42,871 nt of DNA from Betaproteobacteria bacterium (GTDB lineage Bacteria; Pseudomonadota; Gammaproteobacteria; Burkholderiales; Burkholderiaceae_C): positions 1 through 42,871 of the forward strand of contig RFQA01000006.1 of assembly GCA_009925925.1 (NCBI GenBank), given 5' to 3'. The notes under the pieces were generated by a model, which was given only the letters and a program-made list of their open reading frames with translations, did not search any database and was not told where the DNA came from. Shown piece by piece: positions 26,465-35,095 of the stretch (the stretch's first letter is position 1; each line of letters begins with the position of its first letter). Both the position numbers and the translations under genes were made by a program.

Positions 26465-28671
26465 TGCCTTCGTTCCCCCGTAACCGCAGGCCACAATTCA
26501 ACCTGCGGACGGTGCCCGCCCCCTGGGCGGAGGGTCGTGCAGGCCAGCACATGATCATCGACGGCTATGCGCCGTCTCAAATGATTGAGGACCTGCGCAA
26601 ATACCAGGCCGAACTGGAAATCCAGAACAAGGCGCTTCGCTACTCGCAGCAGGAAGCTGAAGGCGCCTCGGAGCGATTTGCCACCCTGTTTTCCAATGTG
26701 CCGTTGGCCCTGATGGTGGTAGACGAGGGTGGCCTGGTGCTGGCGAGCAATGCCATGGCACTGCGCCTGTTCCAGCCGCTGGAAAACGACCCGCCCCTGA
26801 ACTTCCTGCTGCCTTTTGTAGGTCCCGAACACACAGATGAAGTGGCAGTGGCCTTCTCCAGCGCGCGCCAGGAAGGTACCAGCGAAGTCAATGAAGTGCA
26901 GTTCCTATCCGGCACACAAGGCACGTTCACCGGCGATCTGCACATTGCCCGCATCGAGAACCCCAGCGACGATCTGGCGCATTTCATTTGCGCCGTGATT
27001 GACCAAGGGCCGCTGCTCACCCAGCGCCATGCCCTTCTGGAGAGTGCGGCCGTTCTGCGCCAGCGCAACGAGGACCTGCTGCTGAGCGAAAACCGCATGG
27101 CGGCCATCATTAATTCGTCGCTGGATGCCATTTTGTGTATCGACGACAAACAACACATTACCGTCTTCAACCCGGCAGCGACCGCCTTGTTTGAATGCCC
27201 GGCGGAGCAGGCTTTTGGCGCCCGCTTGGGGCAGTTTTTGCCGGATGTGGAAAAAGCCCTGAGTGAGGGCAATGTGCCCGCACAGGCCATGCTGGGCGAA
27301 TTCACCGCGACCACTTTGGGTGGTAAACAAATTTATGTGGAAATCAGTGTGTCGCTGGAGCGCCGCTTGCGTACCCGCACGCCCTTTCGCTCAGACGACC
27401 CCAACGCCATTGCCATGCGCGGACAGCCGGGCATGCAGGGCTCCATCACCACCATTTTTGCGCGCGACCTCACCTCCAAAAAGCTGGCTGAAGCCCAGCG
27501 TATTGCGCTGGAAACCCAGCTGCGTGAATCACAAAAAATGCAGGCCATGGGCACCATGGCCGGCGGCATTGCGCACGACTTCAACAACATCCTGAGCGCC
27601 ATTCTGGGCAACGTGGATTTGGCCAAGCAGGACACGCCTGCAGGGTCATCCGCCCTCGTGAGCCTGGTAGAGATCGAGAAAGCCGGCAGGCGCGCCCGCG
27701 ATTTGGTGCGCCAGATTTTGACCTTCAGCCGCAATGAGCCGCCCAAGCGGGTACCCATCCAGCTGGCCGAAGTCATTCACGAGACCCAGCGCCTGGTGCG
27801 CGTGGCCATTCCGCCAGGCGTGGATTTCAAATTGGTAGTGGCCGAGGGTTGCCCCTTGGTGCTGGCCGATGCGACCCAGGTCGAGCAGGCCCTTCTGAAC
27901 CTGTGCACCAACGCCATCCTTGCGCTGGGGCACAACAAAGGCTCCGTGACCATTGAACTGGGTACTACGACCCTCTCACTGCCATTCAATGACCGCATCG
28001 GCGTGCCCCCGGGCCGCTATGTGACTTTGCGCGTGCGCGATACGGGCAGCGGCATGAGCCAGCAAACCATTGAGCGCATCTTCGAGCCCTTTTTCACCAC
28101 CCGCCAGGTGGGCCAGGGCACCGGGTTGGGCTTGGCCGTGGTGCACGGCATCATGCAAACCCACCAGGGGGGTATCGATGTGCAGAGCGCCCCCAACGAG
28201 GGCAGCGTATTCACCCTGTACTTCCCCGCCACAGGTGCCGCACCGGTAGAGGCCTCGGAACCCGAGCCGGTCACCGAAGTAGAAGGTCGCGGCCGGCACG
28301 TCATGTATGTGGACGATGACCAGGCACTGGTTTTTCTGGTGAACCGGGTACTCACCCGCAAGGGTTTCAAGGTCACGGTGTTTACCGACCCTCTGGAGGC
28401 CGAAGCCGCCCTGCGCAGCCAACCCGAGATTTACGACTTGCTGGTCACCGACTACAACATGCCGGGCTACAGTGGCCTGGACTTGCTGCGGGATGCCAAA
28501 GCCATCCGTGCCGACCTGCCCGTGGCGGTGGCCTCCGGCTATGTCACTCCGGAAATTGAGCAACGTGCCCTCCAAGAAGGCGCCAGCGCCCTCATCTACA
28601 AACCCAATGATGTGAACGAGCTGTGCGAAACCGTGCAACGATTGATCAGCCACCCCGATGCACAGCCCTGA
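26464..28671 (+). CDS. Hybrid sensor histidine kinase with C-terminal receiver, cytoplasmic
   Basis: 735 residues with no membrane segment. Order: short coiled region ([19 protein letters not shown]), PAS-like domain (about 70-180, [16 protein letters not shown]), second PAS (about 212-345, [16 protein letters not shown]), HisKA with His371 ([17 protein letters not shown]), HATPase ([31 protein letters not shown]), and a receiver with Asp663 ([17 protein letters not shown]). There is no output domain and no separate response regulator nearby. The start overlaps the ushA stop by one base, so the two are translationally coupled; the kinase may sense internal state linked to nucleotide or redox supply. 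The 3' end overlaps the RluA-like gene by 14 bases. Confidence 0.93.
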   Translation: MPSFPRNRRPQFNLRTVPAPWAEGRAGQHMIIDGYAPSQMIEDLRKYQAELEIQNKALRYSQQEAEGASERFATLFSNVPLALMVVDEGGLVLASNAMALRLFQPLENDPPLNFLLPFVGPEHTDEVAVAFSSARQEGTSEVNEVQFLSGTQGTFTGDLHIARIENPSDDLAHFICAVIDQGPLLTQRHALLESAAVLRQRNEDLLLSENRMAAIINSSLDAILCIDDKQHITVFNPAATALFECPAEQAFGARLGQFLPDVEKALSEGNVPAQAMLGEFTATTLGGKQIYVEISVSLERRLRTRTPFRSDDPNAIAMRGQPGMQGSITTIFARDLTSKKLAEAQRIALETQLRESQKMQAMGTMAGGIAHDFNNILSAILGNVDLAKQDTPAGSSALVSLVEIEKAGRRARDLVRQILTFSRNEPPKRVPIQLAEVIHETQRLVRVAIPPGVDFKLVVAEGCPLVLADATQVEQALLNLCTNAILALGHNKGSVTIELGTTTLSLPFNDRIGVPPGRYVTLRVRDTGSGMSQQTIERIFEPFFTTRQVGQGTGLGLAVVHGIMQTHQGGIDVQSAPNEGSVFTLYFPATGAAPVEASEPEPVTEVEGRGRHVMYVDDDQALVFLVNRVLTRKGFKVTVFTDPLEAEAALRSQPEIYDLLVTDYNMPGYSGLDLLRDAKAIRADLPVAVASGYVTPEIEQRALQEGASALIYKPNDVNELCETVQRLISHPDAQP

Positions 28672-29332
28672 CGACCACTACAACCCGCCTGCCCAGACCG
28701 AGCTGCCCGTGGTGTACGTAGACGATGCAATGCTGGTGCTCAACAAACCCGCCGGCCTGCTGACGGTACCCGGCCGGGGGGAGGCCAAGCAGGACTGCCT
28801 GAGCAAACGTGCGCAAGACGTGTACCCGGAAGCCCTGATCGTGCACCGGCTGGACCGGGACACTTCGGGCCTGGTGGTCATGGCACGCGGTGTCAATGCC
28901 CAACGGGCCATCAACCTGTCGTTCGAAAAACGGCTGGTGGACAAGCGCTACGAGGCCGTAGTGATCGGCCTGCTGCCGGTGAGTGACGATTGGCAGGAGA
29001 TTGACCTGCCCTTGCTGGTGGACTGGCCCAACCGCCCCAAACGCACCGTCAACCATGCCGAAGGCCAGCAAGCCCTGACCCGGTGGCGCTGCACGGCCGT
29101 GGACGCTGTCCGCGGCTGCTCGCGCGTTGAACTGGAGCCGGTGACCGGCCGCACCCACCAGCTGCGCGTACACATGCAGGCCCTGGGCCACCCCATGCTG
29201 GGCGACACGTTGTACGCCACCCCGGAGGCACTGGCCCTGTCAGACCGCTTGCAACTGCATGCCCGCACCTTGTCCATCCCCCACCCGGTCAGCGCTCAGG
29301 TGGTGGAATTCACCGCGCCCGTGCCGTTTTAA
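28658..29332 (+). CDS. RluA-family pseudouridine synthase
   Basis: 224 residues without an S4 domain. The catalytic motif HRLDRDTSGLVVMAR holds the essential Asp; VNKPAG is replaced by the equivalent LNKPAGLLTVPGRG, and GRTHQLRVHMQALGHPMLGD completes the fold. Length and lack of S4 are closest to RluA, which modifies 23S rRNA U746 and tRNA U32, but RluC/D-like substrates cannot be excluded. It overlaps the kinase gene by 14 bases. Confidence 0.92.
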   Translation: MHSPDDHYNPPAQTELPVVYVDDAMLVLNKPAGLLTVPGRGEAKQDCLSKRAQDVYPEALIVHRLDRDTSGLVVMARGVNAQRAINLSFEKRLVDKRYEAVVIGLLPVSDDWQEIDLPLLVDWPNRPKRTVNHAEGQQALTRWRCTAVDAVRGCSRVELEPVTGRTHQLRVHMQALGHPMLGDTLYATPEALALSDRLQLHARTLSIPHPVSAQVVEFTAPVPF

Positions 29333-29377
29333 GCCCCCTGCGGCAGTGCAGGTGGGGGCAGCGCCTAAAATGAAGCG

Positions 29378-30232
29378 GTGACCAACATACTCAACGCTGA
29401 CCTCCATTGCCACTCTGTGGTGTCCGATGGCACGCTCACCCCGGAAGCCCTGGCCGAACGCGCCAAGTCCAACGGCGTGGAACTCTGGGCCCTGACCGAC
29501 CACGACGAGATCGGCGGTCTGCAACGCGCCCGTGACGCCGCGCACGCCCAAGGCATGCGCTACCTCACCGGGGTGGAGATTTCGGTCACGTTTTTGCATC
29601 AGACCGTGCACATCGTCGGCTTGGGCTTTGATGCTGAGAATGACGATTTGCGCCATGGCCTGCAACGCACCCGCGGCGGACGCAAAGAACGGGCCATGGA
29701 AATGTCCGACGGGCTGGCCAAAGTCGGCATCAAAGACGCCTTTGAGGGTGCCCTGAAGTTTGTCGGCAACCCCGAACTGATTTCGCGCACCCACTTCGCC
29801 CGCTTTCTGGTTGAGACCGGGGCCTGCAAGGACACCAATGAAGTCTTCCGCAAGTACCTGACCGAAGGCAAACCGGGCTATGTGCCCCACCGATGGGCGA
29901 CCCTGAAGGACGCCGTGCAATGGATTACGCAAGCTGGTGGCATGGCCATCATCGCGCACCCGGCGCGCTACAAGTTCAGTCCGAACGAGGAATTCGCCTT
30001 GTTCACCGAATTCAAGGGTCACGGCGGCCAGGGCGTGGAAGTCGTGACCGGGAGCCATTCCGCAGCCGAATACGTGACCTACGCGGGCACCGCCAAGGAA
30101 TTCGGCTTGGCGGCCTCGCGCGGCAGCGATTTTCACAGCCCACTGGAGAGCCACACCGAACTGGGCACCCTGCCCTATTTGCCGGGTGGCCTGACCCCTG
30201 TGTGGGAATTGCTGAGCGCACGCATCCAGTAA
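29378..30232 (+). CDS. rnm: RNase AM (PHP-domain 5'-3' exoribonuclease, YciV/TrpH)
   Basis: 284 residues. The PHP metal ligands are in ADLHCHSVVSDG, LTDHDEIGG, GVEIS, AHPARY and SRGSDFHSP. E. coli YciV matures the 5' ends of 5S and 23S rRNA and also hydrolyses 3',5'-nucleotide bisphosphates (established). The start is GTG at 29378. As in E. coli, the next gene is yciO, which supports orthology. A GC-rich hairpin (GCCCCC/GGGGGC, 29333-29359) lies in the 45 bp before it, without a T-tract. Confidence 0.92.
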   Translation: MTNILNADLHCHSVVSDGTLTPEALAERAKSNGVELWALTDHDEIGGLQRARDAAHAQGMRYLTGVEISVTFLHQTVHIVGLGFDAENDDLRHGLQRTRGGRKERAMEMSDGLAKVGIKDAFEGALKFVGNPELISRTHFARFLVETGACKDTNEVFRKYLTEGKPGYVPHRWATLKDAVQWITQAGGMAIIAHPARYKFSPNEEFALFTEFKGHGGQGVEVVTGSHSAAEYVTYAGTAKEFGLAASRGSDFHSPLESHTELGTLPYLPGGLTPVWELLSARIQ

Positions 30233-30274
30233 CCCGACAACCTTTGAGGACCGGCGCTTTGGCGCCACCCCGCC

Positions 30275-30898
30275 ATGGCGCAGTATTTCGAAGTTCACCC
30301 CGACAATCCCCAGCCCCGCTTGCTCAAGCAGGCCATCGCCCTGCTGGAAAAAGGCGGCATTCTGGCCGTGCCTACCGACTCCAGCTATGCACTGGTCTGC
30401 CACCTGGACGACAAGGCTGCGGCCGACAAGTTGCGCAGCATCCGTGGCGTGGACGACAAGCACCACCTGACGCTGCTGTGCCGCGACCTGAGTGAACTGG
30501 CCAACTACGCGCGGGTGGACAACAAGCAATACCGCCTGCTCAAGGCAGCCACACCCGGCGCCTACACCTTCATCCTGGAAGCCAGCAAAGAAGTGCCGCG
30601 CCGGGTGAGCCACCCCTCCCGCAAGACCATAGGTCTGAGGGTGCCAGAGCACCAAGTGCTCCAGGAGCTGTTGGCGCACTACGGATCTGCGCTACTTGCT
30701 ACTACTTTGATAGCAAAGGGCGAGTCCGAGCCACTCAACGACGCACAGGACATACGCGAACGCTACGAGCACCAGATCGCTGCCGTCATCGATGCAGGTG
30801 CCTGTGCGCTGGAACCCACCACCGTCATTGACCTGACCGGCGATGAGCCGGAACTGATCCGCCAAGGTGGCGGAGACCCCGCATTGCTCGGGCTCTGA
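30275..30898 (+). CDS. yciO: YciO-type L-threonylcarbamoyladenylate synthase-like protein
   Basis: 207 residues of the Sua5/YciO/YrdC family. The N-terminal half has GGILAVPTDSSYALVCHL and the conserved KLRSIRGVDDKHHLTLL; the middle has ATPGAYTFILEASKEVPRR. YciO proteins bind RNA and ATP and can make threonylcarbamoyl-AMP weakly; their cellular role is debated. Residues in GSALLATTLIAKG are encoded by a dispersed repeat copy (30667-30714), apparently with no length change relative to other YciO proteins. The gene follows rnm by 42 bp and precedes the peptidase M50 gene. Confidence 0.9.
   Translation: MAQYFEVHPDNPQPRLLKQAIALLEKGGILAVPTDSSYALVCHLDDKAAADKLRSIRGVDDKHHLTLLCRDLSELANYARVDNKQYRLLKAATPGAYTFILEASKEVPRRVSHPSRKTIGLRVPEHQVLQELLAHYGSALLATTLIAKGESEPLNDAQDIRERYEHQIAAVIDAGACALEPTTVIDLTGDEPELIRQGGGDPALLGL
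30667..30714 (-). repeat. Dispersed repeat copy E, inside yciO
   Basis: On the minus strand reads GCTATCAAAGTAGTAGC, then TAGCGCAGATCC and GTGCGCCAAC, aligned end to end with copy D. It is read antisense to the repeat's own orientation by yciO and keeps the frame. Confidence 0.72.
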
Positions 30899-30957
30899 AG
30901 CCGGCGGGGTATCCTGATTTCACCGCCCTCCCCTGACCAACTGAGAAAACCTCCCCT

Positions 30958-31626
30958 GTGGACATTGCCAACCTGATCCAAACTGTCGCCATCTACGCAT
31001 TGCCGGTGCTATTTGCCATCACCGTGCACGAAGCGGCTCACGGCTATGCGGCCCTCTACTTCGGCGACAAGACCGCTGCCATGCTGGGGCGCATCACCCT
31101 CAACCCCGCCAAACACATAGACCCGGTAGGCACCATCCTGATGCCGCTGCTGCTGTACTTTGCGACCTCCGGCGCCTTTTTGTTCGGCTATGCCAAACCG
31201 GTACCCGTGCGGTTTGGAAATTTGCGCAACCCCAAGCGCGACATGATCTGGGTGGCCCTGGCTGGCCCGGTTGCCAACTTGGCCATGGCGCTGGCATGGG
31301 GCATTGGCATGTACCTGCTCAGCGGAGCCGGTGTGACCGAGCCCTTCTTCCTGAAAATGTGCGAAGGCGGCGTGCTGGTCAACGTAGTGATGTTCGCGTT
31401 CAACCTCTTCCCCCTGCCCCCGCTGGACGGCGGGCGCATCATGGTCGGGCTGCTGCCGCTCAAGCAGGCCATGGCCTTCTCGCGCATTGAGCCTTGGGGC
31501 TTCTTCATTGTGATGGCGCTGGTGATTGCCGGTGTGCTCAGCGCAGTGTGGATGCAGCCCGTGATGTCGCTGACCTTCGGCTTGCTGGACTTGCTGCTCA
31601 CCCCTTTTTCCATGTTGGCGCGCTGA
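30958..31626 (+). CDS. Site-2 protease family protein (peptidase M50)
   Basis: 222 residues. Inner-membrane zinc metalloprotease: HEAAHG (His24, Glu25, His28) in the first helix and LPPLDGGRI with the third ligand Asp in a later helix. About six hydrophobic segments, no PDZ domain, so it belongs to the small FtsH-unrelated group often placed next to trpS. The substrate is unknown. The start is GTG at 30958, preceded weakly by GAGAAAA. Neighbours yciO and trpS run in the same direction with short gaps. Confidence 0.92.
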   Translation: MDIANLIQTVAIYALPVLFAITVHEAAHGYAALYFGDKTAAMLGRITLNPAKHIDPVGTILMPLLLYFATSGAFLFGYAKPVPVRFGNLRNPKRDMIWVALAGPVANLAMALAWGIGMYLLSGAGVTEPFFLKMCEGGVLVNVVMFAFNLFPLPPLDGGRIMVGLLPLKQAMAFSRIEPWGFFIVMALVIAGVLSAVWMQPVMSLTFGLLDLLLTPFSMLAR

Positions 31627-31662
31627 AGCGCCCACCCTGATTCGACTGATAGATTTGCACCC

Positions 31663-32997
31663 ATGAGTACTGTTCGCTTCCTCACCGGCATCACCACCTC
31701 CGGCACCCCGCATCTGGGCAACTACGTGGGCTCCATCCGCCCCGCCGTGCGCGCAAGCAAGGCGCCGGGCGTGGAGAGTTTTTACTTTCTGGCGGACTAC
31801 CACGCGCTCATCAAAATCGACGAGCCTGAACGCATCCAGCGCTCCACGCTGGAGATTGCCGCGAGCTGGCTGGCCGCGGGCTTGGACCCTTCGCATGTGA
31901 CCTTTTACCGCCAGTCGGATGTGCCTGAGATTCCGGAACTCTGCTGGTTCCTGACCTGCGTGACCGGCAAGGGCGTGCTCAACCGCGCCCATGCCTACAA
32001 GGCCTCGGTGGACAAAAACACCGCTGCGGGCGTGGACCCGGATGCCGATGTAACCGCCGGCCTTTTCATGTACCCGGTGCTCATGGGCGCGGACATTTTG
32101 ATGTTCAACGCGCACAAGGTGCCCGTGGGGCGGGACCAGATTCAGCACATCGAAATGGCGCGCGACATGGCAGCGAGCTTCAACCACCGCTACGGCGAGC
32201 ACTTTGTAGCGCCTCAGGCCGAGATTGAAGAATCAGTCGCCACCCTGCCCGGCCTGGACGGCCGCAAGATGAGCAAGAGCTACGACAACACCATTCCGCT
32301 GTTCAGCAGCCGCGAACAACTCAAGAAGCTGATTGCCGGCATCAAGACTGATTCGCGCGCACCTGGCGAGCCCAAGGACACCGAGGGCTCGGCCCTGTTC
32401 CAGATCTACCAAGCGTTTGCCTCGGAAGAAGAGACCGCGAAGCTGCGCCAGGCGTATGCCGACGGCATTGCCTGGGGCGACGCCAAAACCATGCTCTTTG
32501 AGCGCATTGACCAGGAAATTGCACCCATGCGCTCGGCGTACGAAGATTACATGGCGCACCCTGAAAAGGTGGAGGCTCTGTTGCTGGCCGGTGCGGCCAA
32601 AGCGCGCGCCATTGCCACGCCTTTCATGACCCAGCTACGCAGCGCCGTGGGCCTGCGCCGATTGAGTGCCACGGCACAGACCGGCGCAGCCAAAGCAGAC
32701 AAGGTCGCGCTGGCAACTTTTAAGCAATACCGCGAAAAAGACGGCCAGTTCTACTTCAAGCTCGCCGCGGCCGATGGGACGGTGTTGCTGCAAAGCAAGG
32801 CCTTCGCATCCGGCAAAGACGCAGGTCAGACCATTGCGCAATTGCAGCGTGAAGGCGCTGCCGGGCTCCCCGGACTGCAATCCTTGTTGGAGCCCGTGGA
32901 TGCTACAGGCGTGGCAGCCGCAAGCGCTGCCTTGGATGCACTGGCAGCCGCTGCCGCTGAAGCCGCCAAAGAAAAGGCAGCCAAGGCACAGGGCTGA
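31663..32997 (+). CDS. trpS: Tryptophan-tRNA ligase with C-terminal YegP-like extension
   Basis: 444 residues, about 100 longer than E. coli TrpRS. The class Ic catalytic domain has TPHLGN (15-20) and KMSKS (202-206), and residues up to about 335 match the usual enzyme. The added C-terminus has FKQYREKDGQFYFKLAAADG followed by LLQSKAFASGKDAG, resembling one copy of the DUF1508/YegP fold, then a Gly/Ala-rich lysine tail ending KEKAAKAQG. I recall longer TrpRS proteins in Burkholderiales, so the extension may be lineage-wide; it could bind RNA. A repeat copy follows the stop directly. Confidence 0.95.
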   Translation: MSTVRFLTGITTSGTPHLGNYVGSIRPAVRASKAPGVESFYFLADYHALIKIDEPERIQRSTLEIAASWLAAGLDPSHVTFYRQSDVPEIPELCWFLTCVTGKGVLNRAHAYKASVDKNTAAGVDPDADVTAGLFMYPVLMGADILMFNAHKVPVGRDQIQHIEMARDMAASFNHRYGEHFVAPQAEIEESVATLPGLDGRKMSKSYDNTIPLFSSREQLKKLIAGIKTDSRAPGEPKDTEGSALFQIYQAFASEEETAKLRQAYADGIAWGDAKTMLFERIDQEIAPMRSAYEDYMAHPEKVEALLLAGAAKARAIATPFMTQLRSAVGLRRLSATAQTGAAKADKVALATFKQYREKDGQFYFKLAAADGTVLLQSKAFASGKDAGQTIAQLQREGAAGLPGLQSLLEPVDATGVAAASAALDALAAAAAEAAKEKAAKAQG

Positions 32998-33000
32998 CTT

Positions 33001-33051
33001 GCTATTTATTTGATAGCTACCCGCGCAGTAGCGACGAGCGCTAGCAGTCGA
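33001..33051 (+). repeat. Dispersed repeat copy F, intergenic after trpS
   Basis: Reads GCTATTTATTTGATAGC, then CCGCGCAGTAGCGA and GAGCGCTAGCAG. Begins three bases after the trpS stop codon and ends 29 bases before the next gene. Confidence 0.82.
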
Positions 33052-33080
33052 TTTAACCCCCAACCGGACGGAGCAAGACC

Positions 33081-33710
33081 ATGAGTGACTTTCCCAAAGA
33101 CATTTACACCGAACCGCATCCGGTTGATGTGAACACCTTAGCCAACCTAGGCCCGCTGCGAGGCATGGCAGGCGTCTGGGAAGGTATGCGCGGTCTGGAT
33201 GTGAAGCCCAAAGCCGAAGGCCCCAAAAAGCAGGCGTTTCACGAGCGCATCGAGCTGCAGCCCATAGACCCGCAAACCAACGGCCCGCAGCTGCTCTACG
33301 GCCTGCGCTACCACACCCATGTCACCAAGCCGGACCAGGTCAAGACCTACCATGACCAGGTAGGTTATTGGCTGTGGGAGCCAGCCACCGGCACCATCAT
33401 CCATACGCTGACCATTCCGCGCGGGCAGGTGGCCATGGCGGCAGGACAAGCCAACGCCGATGCCACCGAGTTTGAGCTGGTCGCCACCCACGGGCTGGAC
33501 ACCTACGGCATTTGCTCCGCGCCGTTTTTGCAGCACGCCTTCAAGACCACCGAATTCCGCATCAAGGTAACCATCCACGCCGATGGCACCTGGAGCTATG
33601 ACGAAGACACGGTGCTCCAGATTCTGGGCCGCGACGAGCCCTTCCACCACACCGACCGCAACACCTTGCACAAGGTGGCGGAGCCCACGCCCAACCCGCT
33701 GGCCCGCTAA
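33081..33710 (+). CDS. Heme-binding beta-barrel (FABP/nitrobindin-like, DUF1794) protein
   Basis: 209 residues. The barrel pattern starts at LGPLRGMAGVWEGMRG, matching the GxWxG entry of nitrobindin/THAP4 C-terminal barrels, and continues through alternating strands (LLYGLRYHTHV, YWLWEPATGTIIHTLTIPRG, TEFRIKVTIHADGTWSYDEDT). Family members bind heme or fatty acid-like ligands and can handle NO or peroxynitrite. A His pair near the C-terminus (PFHHTDRN) is a candidate ligand. Start has GGAGCAAGACC upstream. It converges with the secreted protein gene across 35 bp. Confidence 0.83.
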   Translation: MSDFPKDIYTEPHPVDVNTLANLGPLRGMAGVWEGMRGLDVKPKAEGPKKQAFHERIELQPIDPQTNGPQLLYGLRYHTHVTKPDQVKTYHDQVGYWLWEPATGTIIHTLTIPRGQVAMAAGQANADATEFELVATHGLDTYGICSAPFLQHAFKTTEFRIKVTIHADGTWSYDEDTVLQILGRDEPFHHTDRNTLHKVAEPTPNPLAR

Positions 33711-33745
33711 ACATGCACGGGCACCCGGGGGCTATCTGAGCGCAC

Positions 33746-34360
33746 TCAGGGGGCCAGCACCCGCACCTGCAACAGGCGGCGAGCCTCGGCGCTGCCCTCG
33801 CTGCTGAAACTGCCTTGGCGAGCCGGAGCGTTGCCTGTGGCGGCAATCGTGACCCACTGGCCCAAAGGCGTGGTTACCGTGGTGCTGAGCTGGTTGCGGG
33901 TCTGGCGCGGCATGTCGGCGTTATTGCGCACTGCCATATCGGCTTGCTGGACATCGACTTCTACCGTCGCATCTTTGTTGCCGCCGGGCCAGCGCGGCGT
34001 GACCGTGATGCTTTGGCCCACGTCGAACCACTGCACGGACTGCGTGACACCGCCCCCGCTGCTGCTAACCGAGGTGCCGCCCGCGCTGATGCTATTGCTC
34101 TGGCTATTGGTGGACTGCACCCACTGCATGGGCACGGACTGGTTCATGCGCAGGCTGCCCTTTTCGCCATTGCGGACCTGAATCTTCTGGGGTGCCATCA
34201 AGGGCGCATCGGGCTTGGTGCCCAAGCGCATAGCGCCGTCTTCCCGCCCCTCCTCCACCTGACGCAACTCCACGGTCAAGTCGCGTTTAGGCAGCTGCGC
34301 GAACACTGCCTGCGCACACAGAGAAGAAGCGAGGCCCAGAAGAAAAAAACGGCGGAACAT
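33746..34360 (-). CDS. Secreted beta-rich protein, function unknown
   Basis: 204 residues. Signal peptide MFRRFFLLGLASSLCAQAVFA with likely cleavage before QLPKR. The mature part is Ser/Gly/Thr-rich in the middle (SAGGTSVSSSGGG) and then shows VGQSITVTPRWPGG, ATVEVDVQQAD and LSTTVTTPLGQWVTIAATG, ending RRLLQVRVLAP. This resembles the beta-domain rhythm of secretins but is too short to be one and lacks N domains, so the likeness is only suggestive. No secretion genes are adjacent. Transcribed away from the TetR gene. Confidence 0.65.
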   Translation of the reverse strand: MFRRFFLLGLASSLCAQAVFAQLPKRDLTVELRQVEEGREDGAMRLGTKPDAPLMAPQKIQVRNGEKGSLRMNQSVPMQWVQSTNSQSNSISAGGTSVSSSGGGVTQSVQWFDVGQSITVTPRWPGGNKDATVEVDVQQADMAVRNNADMPRQTRNQLSTTVTTPLGQWVTIAATGNAPARQGSFSSEGSAEARRLLQVRVLAP

Positions 34361-34475
34361 GCCAGCATTGTTCCACGCCCTCCCGTGTCAAGCCAGTGCC
34401 GGCGCCCGCCCTTAAGCATTGAACAGCACCGTGAATACCCGCCACACCCTGCCGACACACGCTTTGCAGCGCAGC

Positions 34476-35081
34476 TCAGCGCGGGCGTCGGGTCAACACC
34501 AGGCGAATCATTCCCATCATGAAGTCTTGCGAATGCTCCCGTACACCATTCGACAACGCGACATGTTGGAGCGCGTGGGACTGATTGAGGCTGGCCAGAC
34601 CATGCAATGCAGACCAGATACACAAGGCCTCCTGCTCGGCCTTTTGGTGTGCATCGACATGCAAACCATGTTGCTTGAGCAGGTGCTGCCTGAGCAAGTC
34701 AAACGCATACGTCGCGCACTGCACCAATTCAGGATGCGATGCAGGCTCGGGCCAGGGCGTACCGAACATGAGTCGATATTCCAGCGGCTTTTCAGAGGCA
34801 TAGGCCAGATAGCCCTCCCCCATGCCCCGCAAGGCATCCGCTTCATACGCCTTGGAACTGAAGTCCAGAAAAAAAGCAAAGTCTTCAAAGCACCGCCGCA
34901 TGATTTCTGCCAGCAAATGATCTCTGCTCGGGAAATGGCGGTATGGGGCCTGGTGCGAAACGGACAGCTTTCGCGCCACATCGCGCATGCTCAAGCCCTC
35001 CACACCATGCTCTGCAATGACTTCCCGGGCCGCCTGGATGCAGGCTTCCTTCAGGTCGAGCTCATTGATGGATTTGGCCAT
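34476..35081 (-). CDS. TetR-family transcriptional regulator
   Basis: 201 residues. DNA-binding N-terminus CIQAAREVIAEHGVEGLSMRD then VARKLSVSHQAPYRHFPSRDHLLAEIM is the canonical TetR helix-turn-helix. The C-terminal part (YRLMFGTPWPEPASHPEL, IWSALHGLASL) matches the WHG/TetR_C_33 type of ligand domain. It lies 14 bp downstream of the SDR gene in the same direction, so the regulator is transcribed from the SDR promoter, which carries two candidate TetR operators; autoregulation is likely. Confidence 0.92.
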   Translation of the reverse strand: MAKSINELDLKEACIQAAREVIAEHGVEGLSMRDVARKLSVSHQAPYRHFPSRDHLLAEIMRRCFEDFAFFLDFSSKAYEADALRGMGEGYLAYASEKPLEYRLMFGTPWPEPASHPELVQCATYAFDLLRQHLLKQHGLHVDAHQKAEQEALCIWSALHGLASLNQSHALQHVALSNGVREHSQDFMMGMIRLVLTRRPR

Positions 35082-35095
35082 GCAGTCAGACGCCT

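Noticed and set aside
24896-26494. 532-codon open frame on the minus strand across ushA
   Set aside because: Antisense to a full-length UshA match; His-rich composition without motifs.
29333-29359. GCCCCC/GGGGGC hairpin before rnm as a terminator
   Set aside because: No T-tract and a bulged stem; listed only within the rnm entry.
29240-30679. Long minus-strand open frame across rnm and yciO
   Set aside because: Shadow of well-supported genes on the plus strand.
34080-34130. GCTATTG...GGCTATTGG as a further repeat copy
   Set aside because: Lacks the TAGC arm and GCGCA block; similarity is short.
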